The notes beneath the pieces are model-generated. The model saw only the letters and a program-made list of their open reading frames with translations, did no database searches and had not been told where the DNA came from. A stretch of DNA of 64,000 nt from Salinibacterium sp. NK8237 (lineage in GTDB: Bacteria > Actinomycetota > Actinomycetes > Actinomycetales > Microbacteriaceae), in assembly GCF_015864955.1 (NCBI RefSeq), contig NZ_JADYWE010000001.1, positions 682,001 through 746,000 of the forward strand. The letters run 5' to 3'. Shown piece after piece: positions 46,002 to 54,743 of the stretch (position 1 is its first letter; each line of letters starts with the position of its first letter). Made by a program: the position numbers and the translations under genes.

Positions 46002-46478
46002 ATGGCACTCGGTACTCCGGCAACGGTGGCGCTTGATGCGCTCGGAATCTCATTCATTCCGCACCCCTACGTTCACGATGCTGGCACGAGCGAATTCGGC
46101 TTGGAAGCGGCAACGGTTCTCGGCGTTGACCCCGAACAGGTTTTCAAGACGCTCATGACGATGGTGGATGACGAGATGATCGTTGCCGTCGTGCCTGTCT
46201 CGGGAAAACTTGATCTCAAGGCGTTCGCCTCCACCCTCGGTGGAAAGAAGGCGAGCATGGCCGATCCCGTTAGCGCCCAACGGCGCACGGGCTACGTACT
46301 CGGAGGGATCAGCCCGCTCGGCCAGAGAACAGCCCATCGCACCGTGATTGACGAAACTGTTGAGCTATTCGACACCGTCTTCGTGAGCGGAGGCACACGA
46401 GGTTTTGACATCGAACTGACGCCCCACGACCTTATCCGCGCCACCGCGGCAATCACTGCCGCGATTGCGCGCGCCTAG
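46002..46478 (+). CDS. YbaK/EbsC-type Cys-tRNA(Pro) deacylase
   Basis: A 158-residue editing enzyme that hydrolyses misacylated Cys-tRNA(Pro). I start at ATG 46002 (MALGTPATVALDAL), since the upstream frame runs through the cysteine desulfurase promoter region. The family pattern is seen in FKTLMTMVDDEMIVAVVPVSGKLDLKAFA, followed by a conserved GKKASMAD and GYVLGGISPLGQRTAHRTVID. The stop shares a CTAG with the YbbN-type gene. Confidence 0.92.
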   Translation: MALGTPATVALDALGISFIPHPYVHDAGTSEFGLEAATVLGVDPEQVFKTLMTMVDDEMIVAVVPVSGKLDLKAFASTLGGKKASMADPVSAQRRTGYVLGGISPLGQRTAHRTVIDETVELFDTVFVSGGTRGFDIELTPHDLIRATAAITAAIARA

Positions 46479-47419
46479 TAGAGCAGCAGCGTCAAGCGAC
46501 GACGAGCGTCAGCAACCCGAGGATCTTCGGCACCCGCGATTTCGAAGTAATCGAGAAGTCGCGTGCGAATGGCACTCTTGCCGTCAGCATCGACCGACGG
46601 AAATAGCTCTAGCAAGCGATCAAAGGCATCACCAAGGTGACCCCCGGAAACGTCGAGATCGGCAACCGCCAACTGCGCCTCCACGTTGAGAGGCTCTTGG
46701 CCCGCTGCGCTGCGCACAGCATCAGCCGTGTGGCCCTCCAAGCGCGACAGCAATGACACCTGGGCGAGCCCGGCAACTGCCTGCTGGTCACGCGGGTTCT
46801 GCGTAATGGCCGACTTGTACGCGGCGATTGCCGCGGGATAGTCGCCAGCCGAAATGGCATCAAAGGCTTCTTGGTGCAGCGGCGGCAGTGGTTCCTCTAC
46901 GGGCTCTTCTTCGGTCTCCTCAGATCCCTCAGCCGCAGGCAGCGTGCCCGTCACATTGTTTTGCGCAGCCAACTGCAACACCTGCTCGAGCACCTCTTTG
47001 AGGTCCGTCTCTGGCATGATGCCGCTGAAGAGCTGCACTGGGCGCCCGCCAATAACCGCGGCCACCGTTGGAACCTCCTGCACCTGGAACGCTTGCACCA
47101 GCTGCGGGTTGCTCGTGGCATCCACCATCACAAGAGCGAAACGCCCCTTGTACTGCGCGATCGTGGGCTCAAGTGCCGGTTCAACGCCTTGTCCGTAGAA
47201 CTCAACGATGACGGGAACCGTATTTGACAGTTCAAGCACCTGAGTGAACGACGCATCGTTGGCGCTAGTCGCGAAACCGCTCGGCTTCGACGCCTCTCCC
47301 GCAGGCTGATCGCTAGCACCCTCGCCGACCTCAGGGGTTGGCGTGTTGTGCTGACGTACGAGGGATGAGAGATCCACCGCGCCGCGAAGGCTAGCGGCAT
47401 TGAGGGGGGCGTTAGTCAT
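46475..47419 (-). CDS. YbbN-type co-chaperone, thioredoxin-like with TPR tail
   Basis: A 314-residue protein with a thioredoxin-like N-terminal part at residues 50-165 and a TPR-like C-terminal half. The active-site region reads VEFYGQGVEPALEPT, so the usual WCxxC is replaced and no redox cysteines remain. In Escherichia coli YbbN has a degenerate SxxC motif and acts as a co-chaperone that helps DnaK and GroEL. ATG 47419 overlaps the stop of the DUF8094-like gene by 4 bases. Confidence 0.88.
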   Translation of the reverse strand: MTNAPLNAASLRGAVDLSSLVRQHNTPTPEVGEGASDQPAGEASKPSGFATSANDASFTQVLELSNTVPVIVEFYGQGVEPALEPTIAQYKGRFALVMVDATSNPQLVQAFQVQEVPTVAAVIGGRPVQLFSGIMPETDLKEVLEQVLQLAAQNNVTGTLPAAEGSEETEEEPVEEPLPPLHQEAFDAISAGDYPAAIAAYKSAITQNPRDQQAVAGLAQVSLLSRLEGHTADAVRSAAGQEPLNVEAQLAVADLDVSGGHLGDAFDRLLELFPSVDADGKSAIRTRLLDYFEIAGAEDPRVADARRRLTLLLY

Positions 47420-49164
47420 TTCAACTCCGATGCTGCAACGAGTCCTTGGGTGTAGCCGAGCAGGACGATTTTCTCATCGCTGCCTGCGGCCGGGACATAA
47501 AAGAGTAGCTGATCACCGTAGGTAGATTTGATGCCTTCTTCGGTGATCGATATTCCAGAGAGTGCTTTGGTCTGGCCGCTGAACGTGACAGCAGACCCTT
47601 CTTCCTTCGGAGCAGCGACCTTGGTTTCGTAGAGATGTACGGCGACAATCGCGCCAGCATCAATTGTGGCCATCGCGATCGGATCCGCCGAACCGAGCTC
47701 GTGCCCATAGGTCAGTGTTGCCGTGCTCGAGAGCTCCGCTTTCTCTGCCGTCTTCACCGCGAGACCGACGCTCTCGCGAAGGCTATCCCCCTCGGCGTCA
47801 AAGTCGAGATAGGAATCACTTTCAATGTCCTGCTCAAGAATTTCCGCGTAGTTGAGGGCAACTTCGGTTGGCGAGGAACGCAGAAGACCGCTGTCGGCGG
47901 GGAGACGCGAGGTGCCAACGCTAGCTGCGGCGACATCCGGGAACACGACAGAGGGCTCAAGGTTGACGGCATAGCTCACCTTGTAGTTGTCCCGAGGCGT
48001 TGCTTGCTCCAGATACAGCGCGATCGGAGCAACCGAGGAATCTGTTTCATCGAGGATGATCGTGAAAACAGTGCGTGGCCACGTTTCTGTCTGTTGCGGC
48101 AAGGTCAGCTGAACTGGGCCATCCGGAATGGAAACGGGGAGGTCGATCGAATCGTCCGCATCGCGCATCTTGTAGTTCGCGAGGCGATACTCGAGTGCAG
48201 CTTCAGCAAAACGAGTCTCGATGAGATCAGTGTCGCCCTCCTCATCTGCTTCTTGAGACACGGCGCTAATCTGCGCGACGATCTTCTCGATTTGGCGCAC
48301 CGACACAGCTGGCGTGAGCGCAGCGCCCGCCTCAGAAGTGGAGGTGGGAGTGGGGATGGGGTCACTCTGGTCTGCGGTGGAGTTCGGAGCAGACGACGTC
48401 GTGCATCCGCTCAGAATGAGCACGCTGACCAAGACCGTAGGCACAGCAAATCTCGCAGTCGTGCGAAGCGTGGTGTTTTCGCCCGCCTTGGCGCCGCGCT
48501 TAGAAGGCTTGTATCGGGCCTTCTTGGGGACCTTTGGCATCTTTTGCGGCTTGCGGCGAGGACCACCAGCACGGCGCATGTGGTGCACGGCCCACATCAA
48601 GAAAATGAGACCGAGCAGCAATACTGCTGCGCCACTCAGAATGAGCGGGCCGGCCCACGGAGTGGTGTTGTCGAGAGGCCATGAGATCGATAGTGCATTG
48701 GGTGCGGGATCGATGCCATCAGCGGCCACGATGAACGACACGTCGCTGGGGATCTTTACCGTGAGAGCGAGTTCATCTTCAGCTTCGTAGTTTTCGAGCC
48801 ACAAATCAGAGTTGTAAGGGTCGGGAACTTCTTGTTCCGTGCCGCTAATGCTCTCGGTGGCGAGTTCCCCGGTCTCAGGATCGAGGGTAACCATGTTGTA
48901 GCTGGCGTCGCCCACCCAGGCGAGCACGTCAATCGTGCGACCGTAGGCGGCGACAATACGTCGGTCACCCTCGATGCGGATGGTTTGGTTGCCCGAGAAA
49001 GCATTGAATGCTTCGCCGCTAATAACCGTGAGCGGCGCAGCGCCGCTCGTTTCGGTCGATGCGGTGACCTGATCTGGGGTCGCAAGTATGGTCTGCTGTG
49101 CAATGCCGTAGCCGATGAGTCCGGCTGCGAGCATGAAGCTAACTATGGCGAGAACGAATCTCAC
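47416..49164 (-). CDS. DUF8094-like membrane protein with internal lipobox
   Basis: A 581-residue protein. I choose GTG 49164 with AAAGGAG five bases upstream; earlier starts extend into sequence without a ribosome site. Segment 1: N-terminal membrane helix (VLAIVSFMLAAGLIGYGIA). Segment 2: an extracytoplasmic region to about residue 165. Segment 3: a second helix (PLILSGAAVLLLGLIFLMWA) followed by a strongly basic linker (KKARYKPSKRGAK). Segment 4: a third hydrophobic segment with a lipobox-like LILSGC near residue 254 and then a Thr/Pro/Ser linker and a large extracytoplasmic domain. The family is widespread in actinobacteria and uncharacterised. It is coupled to the YbbN-type gene. Confidence 0.78.
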   Translation of the reverse strand: MRFVLAIVSFMLAAGLIGYGIAQQTILATPDQVTASTETSGAAPLTVISGEAFNAFSGNQTIRIEGDRRIVAAYGRTIDVLAWVGDASYNMVTLDPETGELATESISGTEQEVPDPYNSDLWLENYEAEDELALTVKIPSDVSFIVAADGIDPAPNALSISWPLDNTTPWAGPLILSGAAVLLLGLIFLMWAVHHMRRAGGPRRKPQKMPKVPKKARYKPSKRGAKAGENTTLRTTARFAVPTVLVSVLILSGCTTSSAPNSTADQSDPIPTPTSTSEAGAALTPAVSVRQIEKIVAQISAVSQEADEEGDTDLIETRFAEAALEYRLANYKMRDADDSIDLPVSIPDGPVQLTLPQQTETWPRTVFTIILDETDSSVAPIALYLEQATPRDNYKVSYAVNLEPSVVFPDVAAASVGTSRLPADSGLLRSSPTEVALNYAEILEQDIESDSYLDFDAEGDSLRESVGLAVKTAEKAELSSTATLTYGHELGSADPIAMATIDAGAIVAVHLYETKVAAPKEEGSAVTFSGQTKALSGISITEEGIKSTYGDQLLFYVPAAGSDEKIVLLGYTQGLVAASELK

Positions 49165-49447
49165 TATCTCTCCTTTCGTGTTGCCCAGGATTACTCGCCA
49201 CATGAAGACCCTCGCCACACTGGCAGAACCTCGGTTGGTTTGGAGGTAGGGGCCTCATCCACGCGGGTAGGCAACAACAAAGACGTTCAAGAATAGCCGA
49301 TTGCGTTCTGGCCACCTAGTTACTCCTCTGGGAACTTTCTGAGAGAAGGGTGTACGTCTCACGTTGGATGAGGAAACCGGAATGACAGGAGGCCTCTTCA
49401 TCCCACTAAACTCAGAGGGTTCATTCCGCTGACATCGAGGAGAAATC

Positions 49448-51787
49448 TTGGCCGCGAACGATACCGATTTCGGCACAGAGATGCGCGGTTACAAGAGGGA
49501 CGATGTCGACAAGCTCATTGGTGAGCTTCGTCGTGAGCTGGTGGCAGCTAAAGCAGACCGCACTTCTTCCACCAAAGAGGTAAAACGTCTTCTGGCCGTA
49601 AACGAAGATCTTCAGGCAGAACTCGATGAATCCGGAAGCCCGACCTACAGCGGCCTCGGTTCCAAACTTGAGAGCATGCTGCGAGTTGCTGAAGAGCACT
49701 CCACCCAACTCATCAGCCAAGCCGACATCGATGCCGAGAAAATGCGCAAGGCTGTTCAGTCGGAAACCGCTGCGCTGCGTGCCGACACCGCCAACGAATC
49801 CGAACGTATCCTCAACGAAGCGAACAGCGAAGCAGCAGCACTCGCCAAGTCATCCCGAGCCGAAGCCGAGGCTCTCGTCGCCCGAGCGAAAGACGAAGCC
49901 TCACAGCTCGTTACCGATGCCTCTCGCGAAGCCGCCACGATTCGCGGTGCCGTAGCAACTGAAGCTGCGGATGCCCGCACCTCTGCCAAGCGTGAATCGG
50001 CAGCTCTGCGTGCCGAGACCGAACGCGCGATGACCGAACTGCGCGCTAGCACCGCAAACGAAGTTGCCGACGCCCGCGAGGCTGCAGAGTCCTTGGCTCG
50101 AGATGCCGAACTCGGCCGCGCCACGTTCGAGGCCGAGAACACCAAGCAGCGCGAAGATCTCCAGCGCGATATCGAGCAAGCTCGCACCGACCTTGCTCGC
50201 GAGATTGAGACGGCACGCGCAGACCTCGAAGCCGAGACAACAACGGCACGCGAGAAGCTCGCCAACGAAACCAAAGCCGCCAACACCAAGCTCGCCAACG
50301 AGACCAAGGCCGCCCACACCAAGCTCGCCAACGAAACCAAAGCAGCCAAGGCCACACATCAGGCAGAACTCGATGCCGCCTACGCTGCGCTTGAAGCAGA
50401 AGCCGAAGCAACTCGCACAGCAGCAGCCACGGAAGCCGCAAACACTCTCGCTGAACTCGAAAAGACTGTGCTCGCAGCGCAAGCGTCGCTCGAGACTGAA
50501 ATCTCTGAAGCTCGCGAACTGTGGGAGAACGAAGAGCGCGAAGCCCGTCACCACCTCGAGAGCGACGTCACTACAACGCGTGCGGCACTCGAAGACGAGG
50601 TCAGCACCACCAAGGCGGCGCTCGAGCACGAAGTAACCAGCACCCAGGCAGCGCTCGAGCACGAGGTTACGAGCACCAAGACCGCACTCGAGCAGGAAGT
50701 TAAAGTCACCCAAGCTTCGCTCGAACAAGAGGTTACAACCACTCGCGCTGAGCTCGAACGAGAAGTTGCCACAGCGAAGGCCGCTCTCGAAGACGAGGTC
50801 ACGACCACGCAGACTGAACTCGAGGCCCACGTCAAGGCCACTCGAAAAGAACTCTCAGCCGACGTCAACGCGCAAAAGAAGGCGCTCGACAAGGAAGTCA
50901 GTTCCACCAAGAAGGCGCTCGCCAAAGAAGTTTCAACGACTCGAGCCGCTCTAGAGAGCGATGTAGAGACCACGCAGGCTGGGCTCGAAGCAGAAATCAC
51001 GAGCGCTCGCGCCGCCTTCGAGCACGAGAGCTCCACCGCTCGAGCCGAGTTCGAAGCCGAGATGAGCACACGTCGCAACGAACTCGAAGCAGAAATCGCC
51101 GCGGCAACGGCCGGCCTCGAAGAAGATATGGCACGTCGCCACGCTGAACTGGATGCCGAGATCGACAGCAAGCGCACCGAGCTCGAGAGTTACGAATTAG
51201 AAACACGTTCAACCCTCGCCCACGATGTCGAAAAGCAGACAACCGACCTCGACCGCGATGTTGCACGCCAGCGTGCAGAACTTGCCAATGAAGTGGAATC
51301 GACGCGGGCGACCATCAAACACCAGCTCGAAGAAACTCGCACCACGATCGAGCGTGAGGCCGAAGAAGCCCGCATCTCGCTCGAGAAAGAAATTGCTGTG
51401 CGACGCGATGAGGCCGAGAAAGAGTTCTTGGCACAGCACAAAGAAGCGACAGCCCAAACTCAGAACTACCTCGAAGAAGCTCAAGCGCAATTGGCTGAAG
51501 CCGTGCGCGAGGCAAATGCTAAGCGTCACGAAGCTGAAGAGCTCACTAAGACCTCACAATCCGAAGCGAAAACGCTGCTTGCAGACGCATCAGACCAGGC
51601 CAGCGACCAAATCGCAGATGCTGAGCAGCGCGCCAAGTTGATGCTTGACGATGCTGAAAAGCGCTCCCACGATCTCGTAAGCGAAGCCGAAGACCGCCTC
51701 GCCAAGATCAAGGCTGAACGCGAAACGGTTGCGGGCTACTTCGAAAACCTTCGCGGAGTTCTGAACAAAGCCGAGGAAGTTAGCTAG
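49448..51787 (+). CDS. Scy/FilP-like filament-forming coiled-coil protein
   Basis: A 779-residue protein starting at TTG 49448 with GAGGAG just upstream. The N-terminus GTEMRGYKRDDVDKLIGELRREL resembles the DivIVA/Scy opening RGYxxxxVDxLIxxL. Residues 237-665 consist of 39 consecutive 11-residue units with consensus like x-L-E-x-E-V-x-T-T-x-A (for example ALEHEVTSTQA), which indicates a right-handed hendecad coiled coil; looser 11-residue spacing extends upstream to about residue 150. The C-terminal 110 residues are a conventional heptad-like helix (DAEQRAKLMLDDAEKR). It is nearly free of Cys and aromatic residues after residue 70. Scy and FilP of Streptomyces form polar scaffolds with similar repeats, so polar growth or cell shape is likely, but not proven here. 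Confidence 0.85.
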   Translation: MAANDTDFGTEMRGYKRDDVDKLIGELRRELVAAKADRTSSTKEVKRLLAVNEDLQAELDESGSPTYSGLGSKLESMLRVAEEHSTQLISQADIDAEKMRKAVQSETAALRADTANESERILNEANSEAAALAKSSRAEAEALVARAKDEASQLVTDASREAATIRGAVATEAADARTSAKRESAALRAETERAMTELRASTANEVADAREAAESLARDAELGRATFEAENTKQREDLQRDIEQARTDLAREIETARADLEAETTTAREKLANETKAANTKLANETKAAHTKLANETKAAKATHQAELDAAYAALEAEAEATRTAAATEAANTLAELEKTVLAAQASLETEISEARELWENEEREARHHLESDVTTTRAALEDEVSTTKAALEHEVTSTQAALEHEVTSTKTALEQEVKVTQASLEQEVTTTRAELEREVATAKAALEDEVTTTQTELEAHVKATRKELSADVNAQKKALDKEVSSTKKALAKEVSTTRAALESDVETTQAGLEAEITSARAAFEHESSTARAEFEAEMSTRRNELEAEIAAATAGLEEDMARRHAELDAEIDSKRTELESYELETRSTLAHDVEKQTTDLDRDVARQRAELANEVESTRATIKHQLEETRTTIEREAEEARISLEKEIAVRRDEAEKEFLAQHKEATAQTQNYLEEAQAQLAEAVREANAKRHEAEELTKTSQSEAKTLLADASDQASDQIADAEQRAKLMLDDAEKRSHDLVSEAEDRLAKIKAERETVAGYFENLRGVLNKAEEVS
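50255..50353 (+). repeat. Three-copy 33-base tandem repeat in coiled-coil gene
   Basis: Three 33-base units encode KLANETKAANT, KLANETKAAHT and KLANETKAAKA (residues 270-302). The DNA copies are almost identical, which points to recent duplication of an 11-residue unit. Confidence 0.85.
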
Positions 51788-51858
51788 CAACACGCTGAGC
51801 GGCCCCTAGAATTGCGCTCAGCCCTGCGCAGTTGCGTGAGGTCGAACGGAGCCATGCA

Positions 51859-52920
51859 ATGAAGATCCTCAATCCATTCCGCCTCGGACTTCTGGGCGGT
51901 CTGGGTGTTCTCGTCGCGGTCGGAATCGGCGAGGCCATTATTTCGCTCGCGACGATCCTGACGTATGTCGGCGCGGCGCTGTTCCTTGCACTCGGTCTTG
52001 ACCCCGTCGTCACGTGGCTCGAAACCAGAAAGTTTCCGCGGTGGACAGCGATCCTCACGGTGCTCGTGGGAGTGCTTGGCGTGTTCACCGGACTCGTTTT
52101 TGCGATCGTTCCCGTCATCGCCGAGCAGGTCAGCAACGCGGCCCAGGCAATCCCGCGTCTCGTCACAGCATTTTTCGATGGCACGGTTCGTGAGAGCGTA
52201 GAGACCGCGTTCCCGTGGCTTGATGTGCAGGATCTCCTCGACGGCTTCAACGCGTGGGTCGTAGACCTCGACTTCACGACCATCGGCGGCGGAGTGTTCG
52301 CCGTAGGAATCGGGATCGCCACCGGAATCACCGGTGCCATCATCGTATTGATCCTCACGATCTACTTCGTATCGTCGCTTAACAGCATCAAGTCCGGTGT
52401 CTACCAACTCGTGCCGGCCACCAAGCGCGCAAAGTTTATCGACCTCGCCGAGCAAGTGAGTGCCGCCGTCGGTCGCTACGTGATCGGCCAGAGTTCACTC
52501 GCTCTGGTCAACGGTGTGCTCTCGTTCCTCGTGCTCACTCTGATCTTCCCGGCCTTCGGGTTTCCCGTGAAGTACTCGGCGTTGCTGGCATTCATCGCCT
52601 TCGTCGGATCCCTCATCCCTCTCGTGGGAACGCTGAGCGGATCCGTCGTCATTACGTTGCTGGTGTTCCTGTTCAATGGCCCACCGAGCGTGATTGCCGT
52701 AGGAATCTACTACCTGATCTACATGCAGCTTGAGGCCTACGTGCTCAACCCCCGCATTATGAACAAGGCCGTGAAAATTCCAGGCGCCCTCGTGGTGATC
52801 GCCGCACTCGCCGGCGGAACGCTGCTGGGCATTTTGGGTGCTCTAATCGCCATCCCCGTTGCCGCGGCGATCCTGCTGATCTTTCAGCAGGTCGTCGTAC
52901 CGCGCCAAGCTGATCTCTAG
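51859..52920 (+). CDS. AI-2E family transporter
   Basis: A 353-residue membrane protein with about eight helices of the AI-2 exporter (TqsA/YdiK) family. I start at ATG 51859 (MKILNPFRLGLLG). It has ALFLALGLDPVVTWLE, PVIAEQVSNAAQAIPRLV, VIGQSSLALVNGVLSFLVL, GSLIPLVGTLSGS and YYLIYMQLEAYVLNPRIMNKAVKIP, the typical family C-terminal signature. Substrate is unknown; the family includes Na+/H+ antiporters and autoinducer exporters. It is 71 bases after the coiled-coil gene and may share its transcript. Confidence 0.9.
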   Translation: MKILNPFRLGLLGGLGVLVAVGIGEAIISLATILTYVGAALFLALGLDPVVTWLETRKFPRWTAILTVLVGVLGVFTGLVFAIVPVIAEQVSNAAQAIPRLVTAFFDGTVRESVETAFPWLDVQDLLDGFNAWVVDLDFTTIGGGVFAVGIGIATGITGAIIVLILTIYFVSSLNSIKSGVYQLVPATKRAKFIDLAEQVSAAVGRYVIGQSSLALVNGVLSFLVLTLIFPAFGFPVKYSALLAFIAFVGSLIPLVGTLSGSVVITLLVFLFNGPPSVIAVGIYYLIYMQLEAYVLNPRIMNKAVKIPGALVVIAALAGGTLLGILGALIAIPVAAAILLIFQQVVVPRQADL

Positions 52921-52930
52921 CAAAGAGCAG

Positions 52931-53725
52931 CTAGACGGCGCTAGCCGGCTCCGGTGGCCATGTGCGCGGCAAAGGAAGCACCATCGGGTTGAGGCGGGCC
53001 ACGATCTCGGTGAGCACCCGATACGTCTGAGCCTCCCCCACCCATAAGTGTTTGCCGCCCTCGACCGCGACAAATTCCAGCTCCGGCACCGAGGAGAATC
53101 GTTGCGCGGCTTGTTCTGGGCGCAAGTAGTCATCGAGCTCAGGGATCACCGCCACCAGACGGCGCTCGTCGCCTGCCCACGCGGCCACCTCATCCGGGCT
53201 CGCACGATGTAGCGGTGGGGAAAGCAGAATCGCACCGGTGATCGGATGCCGCAGACCATATTTGAGCGTGACTTCAGTACCAAACGACCACCCCAAGAGC
53301 CAGACGTTGGGAAGTCCACGCTCACGCACGAAGTCCATCGCTGCTGCAAGGTCGTGAGCTTCAAGCTCACCCTCGCCGAAGGAACCCTCTGAGGTTCCTC
53401 GTGGCGACGTCACTCCGCGGAAATTAAAACGTAGTACCGCGACATCGGCCAGCGCTGGTAGCCGAGCGGCAGCCTTGCGAATGATGTGTGAATCCATAAA
53501 CCCGCCTGCCGTTGGCAAGGGGTGCAAAGTCACTAAAGTGGCAGCGATGTGACCAGACTCCGGAAGTGAAAGCTCCCCGACCAGAGTGAAGCCGTCATCA
53601 GTGTGCAGCTCGATGTTTTCGCGGGTCGCCGGAAGCTCAGTCGCGCCTCTAATCGGTTCACTTGGAGACGCCGCGTTCACACCGGAATCGTTCGTGGAGG
53701 TCTGGGTCACGGGGAAATCGCTCAC
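52931..53725 (-). CDS. Alpha/beta hydrolase family protein
   Basis: A 264-residue protein started at GTG 53725. The nucleophile elbow is GWSFG in WLLGWSFGTEVTLKYGL, the strand with TLVTLHPLPTAGGFMDSH matches a dienelactone-hydrolase-like group, and the catalytic His may be in VAVEGGKHLWVGE. No signal peptide is visible. Substrates are unknown. It overlaps the 3' end of the next gene upstream by 4 bases. Confidence 0.85.
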   Translation of the reverse strand: MSDFPVTQTSTNDSGVNAASPSEPIRGATELPATRENIELHTDDGFTLVGELSLPESGHIAATLVTLHPLPTAGGFMDSHIIRKAAARLPALADVAVLRFNFRGVTSPRGTSEGSFGEGELEAHDLAAAMDFVRERGLPNVWLLGWSFGTEVTLKYGLRHPITGAILLSPPLHRASPDEVAAWAGDERRLVAVIPELDDYLRPEQAAQRFSSVPELEFVAVEGGKHLWVGEAQTYRVLTEIVARLNPMVLPLPRTWPPEPASAV

Positions 53726-54021
53726 AATCTAATTTTCCAACAGTGTTGGTGCCAGTGACGCCGAGCTGCCAAGTCGTCAGCTGAGCCCATGATGCCGTCG
53801 GCACGCCACGTCACAGTGTGAGCAGTGCCCGAACTAATAGTTTGCGAGCATCCGGGGCAGGTGTAATTTTTAACTGCCTTGGCTGGCGAGACCGGCTGAA
53901 CATTCCATTCGCCGTCACGCTTCATTTCCGTTCGACGTGAACCAAAAATGGCGTTCCTGATATCGCCGTTGTCATCGTCGTCGGGCCGGCGTTTTCCGCG
54001 AGGACGATTAGAACGAGGCAT
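53722..54021 (-). CDS. Small basic protein with zinc-ribbon-like motif
   Basis: A 99-residue protein conserved in actinobacteria, often labelled ATP/GTP-binding protein without evidence. It starts with a basic region (PRSNRPRGKRRPDDDD) and has YTCPGCSQ and later AHTVTW and RRHWHQHCWKIRL. The CxxC together with downstream His and Cys (HWHQHC) suggests a zinc site. Its start is ATG 54021. Function is unknown; it is probably cotranscribed with the hydrolase. Confidence 0.8.
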   Translation of the reverse strand: MPRSNRPRGKRRPDDDDNGDIRNAIFGSRRTEMKRDGEWNVQPVSPAKAVKNYTCPGCSQTISSGTAHTVTWRADGIMGSADDLAARRHWHQHCWKIRL

Positions 54022-54052
54022 AACTCAAGCTTATGCGGTGTCGCGACGCCGC

Positions 54053-54700
54053 CTAGTACCAGCCGTTGGACTCGGAATAGGCCCAGGCTCCACACGGCGT
54101 TCCGTAGCGGCCGTCGATGTAGCTGAGACCCCAAGAGATCTGGGTGGCAGGATTGGTGGCCCAATCAGCGCCAGCGGACGCCATCTTGCTGCCAGGAAGC
54201 GCCTGAGGGATGCCGTAGGCACCGCTCGAGGAGTTCTGGGCGTACACGTTCCAGCCAGATTCGCGATTCCAGAGGCTAACGAGACAGTTGTACTCGCTCG
54301 TGCCTAGACCACGAGCGGTAAGCATTGAAAGCGCCACCGCCTGGGCTGTTCCGGGATCAGGAGTTCCTACGGCAGGCGCGACAGGAGATGCCACCACAAC
54401 AGGCTCAACCACGATCTCTTTGATCTTGAGTTCATCACGCGAGACTTCGTTGACGAAGCCCTCGGCCACGGTGAGCGATTGCACTTCTGCACGCTCCATG
54501 GCGTTGAGCGGCACTGGCGCCGCTGACACCGTGCTTGCGGGGGTAGGAGCCGCCATCATCAAGGTGGCGACGAAGCCTAAGCTCACGGCAGAAGCGAAAA
54601 CAGGCAAGCTCCACGAGACGCGTTTGTGGCGTCCGGAAAGATCCGCGCTCTGGCTCTTGGCTTGGGCGCGGATGATTGCGGCTCGGGAATTAATGAACAA
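54053..54700 (-). CDS. Secreted lytic transglycosylase-like protein
   Basis: A 215-residue protein started at TTG 54700 with a basic N-terminus and membrane helix (LPVFASAVSLGFVATLMMAA), a Val/Pro-rich linker, and a C-terminal domain from about residue 125. The domain reads NCLVSLWNRESGWNVYAQN, SGAYGIPQALPGSKM and GLSYIDGRYGTPCGAWAY, matching the transglycosylase domain with Glu of NRESGW as catalytic residue. The cysteines in EYNCL and TPCGAW may form a disulfide. It probably cleaves peptidoglycan during growth. Confidence 0.88.
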   Translation of the reverse strand: MFINSRAAIIRAQAKSQSADLSGRHKRVSWSLPVFASAVSLGFVATLMMAAPTPASTVSAAPVPLNAMERAEVQSLTVAEGFVNEVSRDELKIKEIVVEPVVVASPVAPAVGTPDPGTAQAVALSMLTARGLGTSEYNCLVSLWNRESGWNVYAQNSSSGAYGIPQALPGSKMASAGADWATNPATQISWGLSYIDGRYGTPCGAWAYSESNGWY

Positions 54701-54743
54701 AGTACGGCAATGCTAGTCGACTCACCTGAAAAAAAGGCGGGAA

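Noticed and set aside
49901..50830. 309-codon open frame antisense to the coiled-coil gene
   Set aside because: Its apparent Phe/Cys/Gly repeats only mirror the hendecad repeats on the plus strand.
50255..51445. Tandem repeats that might suggest a CRISPR array or VNTR locus
   Set aside because: The repeats are adjacent without spacers, have a 33-base period in frame and encode a coiled coil.
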